This document shows positions 1 through 6,465 of a stretch of 9,885 bases of DNA, in pieces. Position 1 is the stretch's first letter. Each line of letters starts with the position of its first letter. This DNA is from an uncultured Blautia sp. GTDB lineage: Bacteria; Bacillota_A; Clostridia; Lachnospirales; Lachnospiraceae. The position numbers and the translations under genes were made by a program. The notes beneath the pieces were generated by a model. That model was not told where the DNA came from. It made no database searches and was given only the letters and a program-made list of their open reading frames with translations. The stretch lies in the NCBI GenBank assembly GCA_905209435.1, contig CAJLTE010000106.1, positions 1 to 9,885 on the forward strand, in the 5' to 3' direction.

Positions 1-601
1 GAAGACGTCCTGCTGTATCGCAGAGAAGTACGTCTGCATTTCTTGCTTTGGCTGCTGCTACTGCATCATAAATAACTGACGCAGGATCAGCGCCTGCCTG
101 TCCACCGATAATTTCTACACCCGCACGGTGCGCCCACTCAGTCAGCTGTTCGCCGGCTGCCGCGCGGAATGTATCTGCTGCTGCAAGGACTACTTTCTTA
201 CCCTGATCCTTTAATTTGCCTGCAAGCTTTCCTACTGAAGTAGTCTTTCCGACGCCATTGACACCGATCACAAGGACTACGGATTTACGGTTCTCAAACT
301 CGTACTCTGTACTGTCCACGCGCATCTGCTGCTTGATCTCATCGATCAGAAGCTGCTTACATTCCATCGGTTCCTTAATATGGCGCTCAGAAACTTCTTT
401 CTTTAAATTCTCAATAATAGAAGTGGTTGCATTGATTCCGATATCACCCATGATCAGAATCTCTTCCAGCTCTTCATAAAAATCTTCATCAATACTGGAA
501 AAACCACTGAAAATACTGTCAAATCCGGCTACGATATTGTCTCTGGTCTTTGCCAGTCCACTGACTAATCGTTTAAAAAAACCTTTCTTTTCTTCTGCCA
601 T
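1..601 (-). CDS. ftsY: Signal recognition particle receptor FtsY, C-terminus cut by window edge
   Basis: FtsY is the membrane-associated GTPase that docks SRP-bound ribosomes at the Sec translocon. Translation from the ATG at 601-599 gives 200 residues that run off the left edge without a stop. Visible parts are a very short N-terminal segment (MAEEKKGFFKRL), which suits a membrane-binding helix rather than the long acidic A domain of E. coli; a helical N domain (about 20-100); the G1 P-loop GVNGVGKTT (113-121); the SRP-GTPase motif DTFRAAA (143-149); and DTAGR (195-199). The C-terminal third of the GTPase domain, including the TKxD specificity motif, lies outside the window. The start is supported by GGAGGAG a few bases upstream, which directly follows the smc stop. 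The 15-bp gap to smc indicates co-transcription. Its paralogue Ffh is less likely because no M domain can be seen and smc-ftsY adjacency is typical. Confidence 0.96.
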   Translation of the reverse strand, partial: MAEEKKGFFKRLVSGLAKTRDNIVAGFDSIFSGFSSIDEDFYEELEEILIMGDIGINATTSIIENLKKEVSERHIKEPMECKQLLIDEIKQQMRVDSTEYEFENRKSVVLVIGVNGVGKTTSVGKLAGKLKDQGKKVVLAAADTFRAAAGEQLTEWAHRAGVEIIGGQAGADPASVIYDAVAAAKARNADVLLCDTAGRL

Positions 602-616
602 GTGAAACTCCTCCTG

Positions 617-3600
617 TTACTGGGTAAGCTGATTCTCCACCAGATCGACGGAAACCAGTGTGGATACCCCTTTTTCCTGCATGGTAATACCATAAAGCCG
701 GTCTGCGGCGTTCATAGTTCCACGTCTATGAGTTATTATAATAAATTGTGTGTTTTTCGTCAACTTCTGTAAATATCCGGCGAAGCGTCCTACATTGGAA
801 TCATCCAACGCAGCCTCAATCTCATCCAGCAGACAAAACGGTGACGGCTTCAGATTCTGGATTGCAAAAAGAAGTGCAATGGCTGTCAGCGCTTTCTCCC
901 CACCGGAAAGCTGCATCATATTCTGGAGTTTCTTTCCGGGCGGCTGAGAAATGATCTTAATCCCTGCTTCCAGGATATCTGCCTCCTCATCCAGTTCCAG
1001 TGTTCCCTTTCCGCCTCCAAAAAGCTCCTTGAATGCCTTGTCAAATTCTTTCTGGATCTCACTGAACTTCTCAGAAAACTGCTTACGCATTCCCTCGTCC
1101 AGCTCCTGAATGATCTGCTCCAGCGTCTTCTCTGCTGTGACCAGATCCTCATACTGGCCGGAAAGAAATGTATGGCGTTCCAGAAGTTCTTTATAATCCT
1201 CAATAGCATTTACATTAACGGAACCAAGTCTTCGAATCTCGTCTTTGACCTGAGCTACTTGTTTCTTCATTTCTGAAAGATCAGTCAGCTCTTCTTTCCT
1301 GTAAGAAAGAGCATTGTTTGGAGTGATCTCGTATTCCTCCCACATATAGGCGATACGTTCTTCTCTGCTCTCTTCCAACTTCTCCATCTGGCCCTGTAGA
1401 CGGTAACATTCTTTGTCCAGAAGACCGATCTGACCGGAAAGCTGATCCCTCTTCTCAAAAAATTCCTTATGCTGGGAGTTTCTGCTTTCTTTCTCTTTCT
1501 GCAGATTTTCCAGTTGCTCCTTTGCCTGTTGCTCACTGACTACAGATTCCTCTGCCTCTTTCTTCAGTTCTGTGATGGTCTGCTGTTTCTTTTCCATCTC
1601 TTCACTACTCTGTGCAAGAGATTCATAAATGCCATCTTTCTCAGTCTTTAACGCTGTCATCTCTGACCTCAGTCGACTCAGATTCTCCTGATCAAATTTC
1701 TCTTTCTGATCCAGAGATGAAGACTGTAAACGGATTTCCTCGAGTTCTTTGGAAATTCTGCTCTCCTCTTCTTTCCATTCGTCCAGTTCGGACTGTTTCG
1801 TCTCGATAAAACTCTCCAGTTCTTTCTCATCCTGTCTGGAGTTCTCCAGTTCCTGTTCAATCTGCTCATGATCCTGTCTGATCTCCATAACCTGACGTTT
1901 AATCTCTGCCTGGTCACGGTTGATCTGATCATATCCGCCACGAATTTCTTCAGCTTTCTTCTCCTGCTGCTTAATGTTCATTCGCGCAGTGTTCTGTTCA
2001 ATATATTTCTGCTGCAATTTTTCCTGAAACTCTGCGACAGTATCTCTGATCATGTTTCTCTGATTCCGGCTGTCCTCAATAGCTTTCTGCATTTCAAGAA
2101 GATTCTTCTTTAACTGGTTTACCTTCGTCTCCAGTTCCTCGATTTCACGGCGACGTCCAAGAAGATTGCTGTTATTTTTAAACGCACCGCCTGTCATAGA
2201 ACCACCCGGGCTCAAGGATTCACCCTCAGTTGTTACCATTCTCAGGCTATGTCTGTATTTTCTTCCAATTGCAATAGCATGATCAATATTATCAACTACA
2301 AGCACTCTTCCAAGGAGAAACTTCGTGATCTGCTGATACTGAGGTGCTGTTGTTACCAGTTCACTGGCAATTCCCACAACCCCCGGCTCTCTCAGTGCTT
2401 CTCTTGGAGAAAACTCCCCACGCGGACTGATGCTGCTCATCGGCAGGAAAGTCGCACGGCCATAGCGGTTCTTTTTCAGAAACTCGATCAACGTCTTGGC
2501 TGTCTGCTCATTATCTGTGACAATATTCTGGATACTTCCACCTAATGCAGTCTCAATGGCGATCTCATAATCCTTATTTACATGAATCAGATCTGCAACA
2601 ACACCCTGAATTCCGGGAACGCGGTCTTTCTGCTCCATAACTCTTCGGATACTGTTTCCATATCCGTCATATCGCTCCGTGATATTTCTGAGAGATTCCA
2701 GACGGGAAGCTTCTCTGTGATAAGCAGTCTGTCCTGCTTCCAGCTGAGTATTCTGTTCCTTCAATTTATTCTGAATCTGTGCGGCACTCTGATTCAGGTG
2801 AGCACATTCATTATTGATGGACTGGATCTGCTCTGTAATCTCATCATACTGCTTCTGAGCTTTGGAAAGAATCGTCTGCTGTTCTTCCTCTTCACTTTTT
2901 AACCTGAGAATTCTCTGGCTGATCTCTGCCTTTCGAATATCCGCCTGCTCCATCATTGCATCAAATCGCTGTGCTTTTCCCTTTACATTGGCACGACTGT
3001 TGAGAATTTCAATAATCTCATTCTTACCATCCTCTACCGCCTGTGTGCAGGTTTCAATATTCTCCTGCGCTGTCCGCAACTCTTCTTCCTCCTCGGAGAG
3101 CTTTGTGCGTACAGCCTTTAACTGTGCGTAGATACCAGAACGCTCTTCCTCTAATTTCTTACGAGAAGTCTCTCTTACAGACAACTCTGCCTCTATCGTC
3201 TGAAGTCGTCCCTTATAGTGTTCTTCATTCTGTGCACCTGCCAGAATCTGTTCATTTAATACATTGATCTGACCCTCTAACTGCTGCTTATGGATTGCCT
3301 GCTCCTGGCTGGAAATACGCAGAGCATCCATCTTTGTATTTAAGTCTTCCAGCTCCTTTTCCAGGCGATCGTACTCGATTCTTGTCTGGTCATAGGACTT
3401 CTGGGTTTCCTCCAACTGGTTTTGTGCAATGTGATGTTTCTCTTCCAGTTCTTTCAGAGCCTGCGCTGTGTTGGCAAACTCCATGAGAAACATATTTACA
3501 TCCAGTTCTTTCAGCGTCTCTCTTTTTGCCAGATAGATCTTCGCTGTCTCAGACTGCTTCTCCAATGGTTCTAGCTGTCTGGTCAGTTCTGAAAGAATGT

Positions 3601-4177
3601 CTGTGACACGTACCAGATTTTGGCGTTCTTCCTCCAGTTTTTTAATTGTCGTGTTCTTTCTTCTCTTAAATTTGACGATTCCTGCTGCTTCATCAAAAAG
3701 TTCTCGTCTCTCCTCCGGCTTTCCACTCAGGATTTTATCAATCTGTCCCTGTCCGATAATGGAATAACCCTCTTTTCCGATACCTGTATCGTAGAAAAGC
3801 TCATTAATATCCTTCAGTCTGCAAGAGCTTCCATTAATCCTGTACTCACTCTCACCAGAACGGTAAAGTCTTCGGGTAACTGTGACTTCGTTAAAATCTA
3901 CAGGAAGCTTGTGATCTGAATTATCCAGAGTAATCGCCACTGAAGCATAACTTAAAGGTTTCCTTGCCTCTGTTCCGGCAAAAATGACGTCCTGCATATT
4001 TCCGCCTCGCAAAGACTTGGCGCTCTGTTCACCCAGAACCCATCTTACTGCATCACCAACATTGCTCTTTCCGCTTCCATTGGGTCCTACAATACCTGTG
4101 ATCCCATTATGAAATTCAAAATTGATCTTCTGGGCAAAAGATTTAAATCCCTGTACTTCTATATTCTTTAAATACAT
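617..4177 (-). CDS. smc: Chromosome segregation ATPase SMC
   Basis: SMC is the core of the bacterial condensin. It dimerises and, with ScpA and ScpB, extrudes DNA loops to organise and segregate the chromosome. The protein is 1186 residues, the usual length for Firmicutes. The N-terminal head carries Walker A GPNGSGKSN (31-39). A long coiled coil (about 170-500) leads to the globular hinge (about 500-680), with glycine-rich GGSMTGG near 658-664. The returning coiled coil (about 680-1010) leads to the C-terminal head with signature LSGGEKA (from 1090), Walker B FCLLDE (1114-1119), D-loop region EAALDDSNV and the switch histidine near 1150. The open frame extends to a TTG at 4237. I place the start at ATG 4177-4175 because the protein then begins MYLKNIEVQGFKSF, as in the family, and AGGAG lies 4 bases upstream. 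All catalytic motifs are intact. Confidence 0.98.
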   Translation of the reverse strand: MYLKNIEVQGFKSFAQKINFEFHNGITGIVGPNGSGKSNVGDAVRWVLGEQSAKSLRGGNMQDVIFAGTEARKPLSYASVAITLDNSDHKLPVDFNEVTVTRRLYRSGESEYRINGSSCRLKDINELFYDTGIGKEGYSIIGQGQIDKILSGKPEERRELFDEAAGIVKFKRRKNTTIKKLEEERQNLVRVTDILSELTRQLEPLEKQSETAKIYLAKRETLKELDVNMFLMEFANTAQALKELEEKHHIAQNQLEETQKSYDQTRIEYDRLEKELEDLNTKMDALRISSQEQAIHKQQLEGQINVLNEQILAGAQNEEHYKGRLQTIEAELSVRETSRKKLEEERSGIYAQLKAVRTKLSEEEEELRTAQENIETCTQAVEDGKNEIIEILNSRANVKGKAQRFDAMMEQADIRKAEISQRILRLKSEEEEQQTILSKAQKQYDEITEQIQSINNECAHLNQSAAQIQNKLKEQNTQLEAGQTAYHREASRLESLRNITERYDGYGNSIRRVMEQKDRVPGIQGVVADLIHVNKDYEIAIETALGGSIQNIVTDNEQTAKTLIEFLKKNRYGRATFLPMSSISPRGEFSPREALREPGVVGIASELVTTAPQYQQITKFLLGRVLVVDNIDHAIAIGRKYRHSLRMVTTEGESLSPGGSMTGGAFKNNSNLLGRRREIEELETKVNQLKKNLLEMQKAIEDSRNQRNMIRDTVAEFQEKLQQKYIEQNTARMNIKQQEKKAEEIRGGYDQINRDQAEIKRQVMEIRQDHEQIEQELENSRQDEKELESFIETKQSELDEWKEEESRISKELEEIRLQSSSLDQKEKFDQENLSRLRSEMTALKTEKDGIYESLAQSSEEMEKKQQTITELKKEAEESVVSEQQAKEQLENLQKEKESRNSQHKEFFEKRDQLSGQIGLLDKECYRLQGQMEKLEESREERIAYMWEEYEITPNNALSYRKEELTDLSEMKKQVAQVKDEIRRLGSVNVNAIEDYKELLERHTFLSGQYEDLVTAEKTLEQIIQELDEGMRKQFSEKFSEIQKEFDKAFKELFGGGKGTLELDEEADILEAGIKIISQPPGKKLQNMMQLSGGEKALTAIALLFAIQNLKPSPFCLLDEIEAALDDSNVGRFAGYLQKLTKNTQFIIITHRRGTMNAADRLYGITMQEKGVSTLVSVDLVENQLTQ

Positions 4178-4181
4178 AATT

Positions 4182-4186
4182 CTCCT
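4182..4186 (-). promoter_or_regulatory. Ribosome binding site of smc
   Basis: On the minus strand AGGAG lies 4 bases before the ATG at 4177-4175. The spacing is tight, but the site decides the start: the in-frame TTG at 4237, just 3 bp past the rnc stop, has no comparable site in front of it. Confidence 0.75.
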
Positions 4187-4240
4187 GTTTACATTTTTGT
4201 CATTATCCACAGCCTGTATCAGCTGTAAATGGGACAAAAC

Positions 4241-4924
4241 CTATTTTTTCAGTACACGGATTGCCTGGTACGCTGCTGCCTGTTCTGCCGCTTTCTTTGT
4301 ATGGCCGCTTCCCTGTCCCATTACTTTGCCGTTTACTCTTGCTTCTACCGTAAAGTTCTTATTGTGATCCGGTCCCTCTTCTTTTACCAGAATGTATTCC
4401 ACCGGCTGTGTTCCGTTCTCCTGCACGATTTCCTGCAGGATGGTCTTGCTATCATAAAAGAGCTGTTTGTGTTCAATATCATTCAGGATAAAATTCAGCA
4501 CAAACTCCTTTGCACTAGCAAAACCACCATCCAGATAGATAGCTCCCAATAAGGCTTCTGTTGCATCAGATACAATAGAATCTCGGTTTCTTCCGCCTGT
4601 CATATCCTCACCTTTTCCAAGAAGCAGAAACTGTGGAAGTCCAAATTCTCTTGCACAGTAAGCAAGACTTGGCTCACAGACAAGGCTGGCTCTCTTCTTA
4701 GTCAGTTCACCTTCCGGCACCTGAGTAAATCTTGCATACAGATAATCACTGCTGATGAGTTCAAGAACTGCATCTCCCAAGAACTCCAGTCTTTCGTTAC
4801 ACCCCAGTTTGCCAAGTTTCTTCTCATTTGCATAGGAGCTGTGCGTAAGCGCCTGTGTAAGATAGTGTTTGTTTTTAAAATGATAGCCTATAATTTCTTC
4901 TAATTCTTCTGTTTTTTTATTCAT
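4241..4924 (-). CDS. rnc: Ribonuclease III
   Basis: RNase III is the cytoplasmic double-strand-specific endonuclease that matures rRNA precursors and cuts structured mRNAs. The 227-residue product has the family signature NERLEFLGDAVLE (43-55) with metal-binding and catalytic candidates E47, D51, D120 and E123 (the latter two in SDATEA). A C-terminal double-stranded RNA binding domain follows (about 157-227), beginning DSKTILQEIVQ and ending in the basic helix HTKKAAEQAAAYQAI. I chose ATG 4924-4922 (MNKKTEELEEIIG) because GGAGAGGG lies 8 bases upstream and the protein then has normal length. The frame stays open to ATGs at 4942 and 4972, but those would put a GC-rich hairpin in or next to the start and lack a ribosome binding site. 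It sits between acpP and smc as in Bacillus, and the gap to smc is 63 bp. Confidence 0.97.
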   Translation of the reverse strand: MNKKTEELEEIIGYHFKNKHYLTQALTHSSYANEKKLGKLGCNERLEFLGDAVLELISSDYLYARFTQVPEGELTKKRASLVCEPSLAYCAREFGLPQFLLLGKGEDMTGGRNRDSIVSDATEALLGAIYLDGGFASAKEFVLNFILNDIEHKQLFYDSKTILQEIVQENGTQPVEYILVKEEGPDHNKNFTVEARVNGKVMGQGSGHTKKAAEQAAAYQAIRVLKK

Positions 4925-4932
4925 TCGTCTTA

Positions 4933-4940
4933 CCCTCTCC
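4933..4940 (-). promoter_or_regulatory. Ribosome binding site of rnc
   Basis: The minus strand reads GGAGAGGG, 8 bases before the ATG at 4924-4922. It is an imperfect match to the anti-Shine-Dalgarno sequence but the only one near any of the three in-frame ATGs, so it decides the start. It lies a few bases downstream of the hairpin at 4948-4971, so folding there could affect access to it. Confidence 0.65.
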
Positions 4941-4947
4941 ATACGAG

Positions 4948-4971
4948 TGGGGCTGTCAGATGACACCCCCA
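4948..4971 (-). other. GC-rich stem-loop in the acpP-rnc gap
   Basis: In the mRNA, TGGGG pairs with CCCCA and, after one G-G mismatch, TGTC pairs with GACA around an ATCT loop. That gives nine base pairs in 24 bases. It lies between the acpP stop and the rnc ribosome binding site. No T run follows, so it is not a standard terminator. It may be an mRNA processing or stability element, or a control element for rnc. The pairing is seen in the sequence; the function is inferred. Confidence 0.6.
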
Positions 4972-4985
4972 TTTTATTTCATATT

Positions 4986-5213
4986 TTATTTGATCGCGCG
5001 GATTGCTTCGACAGCGTCACCTACTGTCTGGATCTGTTCTACAGACTCATTCTCCAGTTCGATGTCATATTCTTCTTCAATCCCCATGATAATCTGAAAG
5101 ATATCAAGAGAATCCGCCCCCAGATCATCTACAAATGTAGTATCTGCTGTGATGGAATCTGCATCAATGTTCAAAACCTCTGCAATAATAGCTTTTATTT
5201 TTTCCAGTTCCAT
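4986..5213 (-). CDS. acpP: Acyl carrier protein
   Basis: ACP is the small acidic cytoplasmic protein that carries growing fatty acyl chains on a 4'-phosphopantetheine arm. The 75-residue product has the attachment motif GADSLD with the modified serine at position 35, and the typical four-helix, acid-rich composition (for example MGIEEEYDIELENE). Residues after the motif read DSLDIFQIIMGIEEE, where Enterobacteria and Bacillus usually have DSLDTVELVM; from memory this variant is common in Clostridia. The start is supported by AAGGAGG 10 bases upstream. It lies 40 bp after plsX, whose substrate is acyl-ACP, and before rnc. The fabD and fabG genes that separate plsX and acpP in Bacillus subtilis are absent here, so the rest of fatty acid synthesis must be encoded elsewhere. 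ACPs of secondary metabolism look similar, but this context points to the housekeeping protein. Confidence 0.97.
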   Translation of the reverse strand: MELEKIKAIIAEVLNIDADSITADTTFVDDLGADSLDIFQIIMGIEEEYDIELENESVEQIQTVGDAVEAIRAIK

Positions 5214-5253
5214 ATTACAAAAACCTCCTTCCTGTTTAATAATATTTTTCTTC

Positions 5254-6282
5254 TTACTTATTTAAATTTTCTTTGTCTTCCAGGATTCTCTCTGCGATCT
5301 TCTCATTGATCTTCTCCTGTTTAAACTGCACACACTGGAAAATGCCGTGCTTGATTTCAATAGCTTTAGCACTTCCATGAGTTTTCACTACAAGTCCTTT
5401 CAGTCCGAGAAGAGGTGCTCCGCCATATTCACTTGCATCAAAAGATTTCAGAGTTTCTTTTAACGCTGGTTTTACCAGAAGTGCTCCAACTTTACTTCTG
5501 AGGCTGGTCATCATTCCTTCTTTGATCTTATGGACCAGAGCAGAACCGACTCCTTCATATAATTTGAGGATTACGTTTCCTACAAATGCCTCACATACTA
5601 CTACATCTGCATATCCTGCCGGGATATCTCTGGCTTCAATACTGCCAATGAAATTGATACCTTTGCATTCTTTAAGAAGCGGAAATGTCTCTTTGACAAG
5701 TGCATTTCCTTTCTCCTCTTCTGCTCCGTTATTTACAATGGCAACTCTTGGGTTCTTTATGCCGACTACATTTTCCATATAAATGGATCCCATCTTCGCA
5801 AACTGTACCAGATGTGACGGACGTGCATCTACATTGGCACCACAGTCAATCAGCAGGGTCACTCCGTCAATTGTAGGGATCAGCGGAGCAAGCGGAGGTC
5901 TCTCCACACCTTTACTTCTGCCTACCAGTACCTGTCCGCCTACAAGAACAGCGCCTGTGCTTCCTGAAGAAACAAAAGCGTCCGCTTCCTGTTTCTTAAC
6001 CATATTCAATCCCACCACAATTGATGAATCCTTTTTCTTACGAATCGCAAAAACAGGCGGCTCTGCTGTCTCAATCACTTCTGATGCATTGACAACCTGA
6101 ATCTGTTCCTTCGGATATCCGGAGTACTTCGCCAGTTCTTTCTCAATTACTTCCTGCTTTCCTGTAAGTATTACTTTTATGTCCTGTCTCTCTGTTACAG
6201 CTTCCACTGCAGCTTTGACAGGTTCTACAGGGGCATTATCCCCACCCATTGCGTCTACTACAACTCTGACCTGTTCTGCCAT
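5254..6282 (-). CDS. plsX: Phosphate acyltransferase PlsX
   Basis: PlsX converts acyl-ACP and inorganic phosphate to acyl-phosphate, which the membrane enzyme PlsY uses to acylate glycerol-3-phosphate, the first step of phospholipid synthesis in most Gram-positives. It is a peripheral membrane enzyme. The 342-residue product is of family length and shows VDAMGGDNAP (9-18), SSGSTGAVLVGG (105-116), DCGAN (146-150) and CEAFVGN (230-236). In that last motif many homologues have D-G where this protein has E-A. I chose ATG 6282-6280 because AGGAG lies 8 bases upstream and the protein then begins MAEQVRVVVDAMGG. An upstream in-frame GTG at 6318 has no good ribosome binding site. It appears to be the first gene of the plsX-acpP-rnc-smc-ftsY unit, with a candidate promoter about 120 bp upstream. 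No fapR gene is present in the window. Confidence 0.97.
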   Translation of the reverse strand: MAEQVRVVVDAMGGDNAPVEPVKAAVEAVTERQDIKVILTGKQEVIEKELAKYSGYPKEQIQVVNASEVIETAEPPVFAIRKKKDSSIVVGLNMVKKQEADAFVSSGSTGAVLVGGQVLVGRSKGVERPPLAPLIPTIDGVTLLIDCGANVDARPSHLVQFAKMGSIYMENVVGIKNPRVAIVNNGAEEEKGNALVKETFPLLKECKGINFIGSIEARDIPAGYADVVVCEAFVGNVILKLYEGVGSALVHKIKEGMMTSLRSKVGALLVKPALKETLKSFDASEYGGAPLLGLKGLVVKTHGSAKAIEIKHGIFQCVQFKQEKINEKIAERILEDKENLNK

Positions 6283-6290
6283 ATTTATAT

Positions 6291-6295
6291 CTCCT
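6291..6295 (-). promoter_or_regulatory. Ribosome binding site of plsX
   Basis: The minus strand reads AGGAG, 8 bases before the ATG at 6282-6280. It decides between this ATG and the in-frame GTG at 6318, which would add 12 residues not expected in PlsX. Confidence 0.8.
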
Positions 6296-6397
6296 GTTAT
6301 TCTACCGGCACTGTTCACTCCACTTTCAGCAATACACTTACAACAGATGAACCGTAACCTCTTCGTTTATATTATTTACATTTCGCTCATAATCTGT

Positions 6398-6427
6398 ATG
6401 ATACTAAAGAATCATCCTCAAAGTCAA
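6398..6427 (-). promoter_or_regulatory. plsX: Candidate sigma-A promoter for the plsX operon
   Basis: On the minus strand a -35 box TTGACT (6427-6422) and a -10 box TATCAT (6403-6398) are separated by 18 bases. Transcription would start near 6391, leaving a leader of roughly 108 bases. It lies in the 183-bp gap between the ABC-F stop and plsX, the longest non-coding stretch in the window, and is the best promoter match I found. An inverted repeat frames the spacer (reported separately). No transcript data support it here. Confidence 0.5.
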
Positions 6428-6434
6428 TAGTATC
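6400..6434. repeat. Inverted repeat GATACTA / TAGTATC spanning the plsX promoter
   Basis: GATACTA at 6400-6406 and its exact reverse complement TAGTATC at 6428-6434 are separated by 21 bases. One arm overlaps the candidate -10 box and the other lies just upstream of the -35 box, a placement that would suit an operator for a dimeric regulator. It is not a full match to the FapR site (TTAGTACC-type) or to the FabT site as I know them. The repeat is seen; the role is inferred. Confidence 0.4.
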
Positions 6435-6465
6435 TGAAAAAATAATACGTTCCACCATTTCCTGT

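Noticed and set aside
216..479. Plus-strand open frame of 87 codons opposite ftsY.
   Set aside because: It lies wholly opposite the well-supported ftsY frame and has no recognisable domain. It is a shadow of coding bias.
2582..2902. Plus-strand open frame of 106 codons opposite smc, with hydrophobic stretches.
   Set aside because: Frames opposite Glu/Lys/Gln-rich coiled coils read as Leu/Phe/Ser-rich and mimic membrane proteins. The SMC frame is intact, so this is an artefact.
4178..4237. Extended SMC start at TTG 4237, adding 20 residues.
   Set aside because: There is no ribosome binding site in front of the TTG, the extra residues are not part of SMC, and the internal ATG has AGGAG and a canonical N-terminus.
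6433..6465. T-rich stretch after the ABC-F stop as a possible terminator.
   Set aside because: A run of six T occurs on the minus strand, but I could not find a stable stem directly before it.
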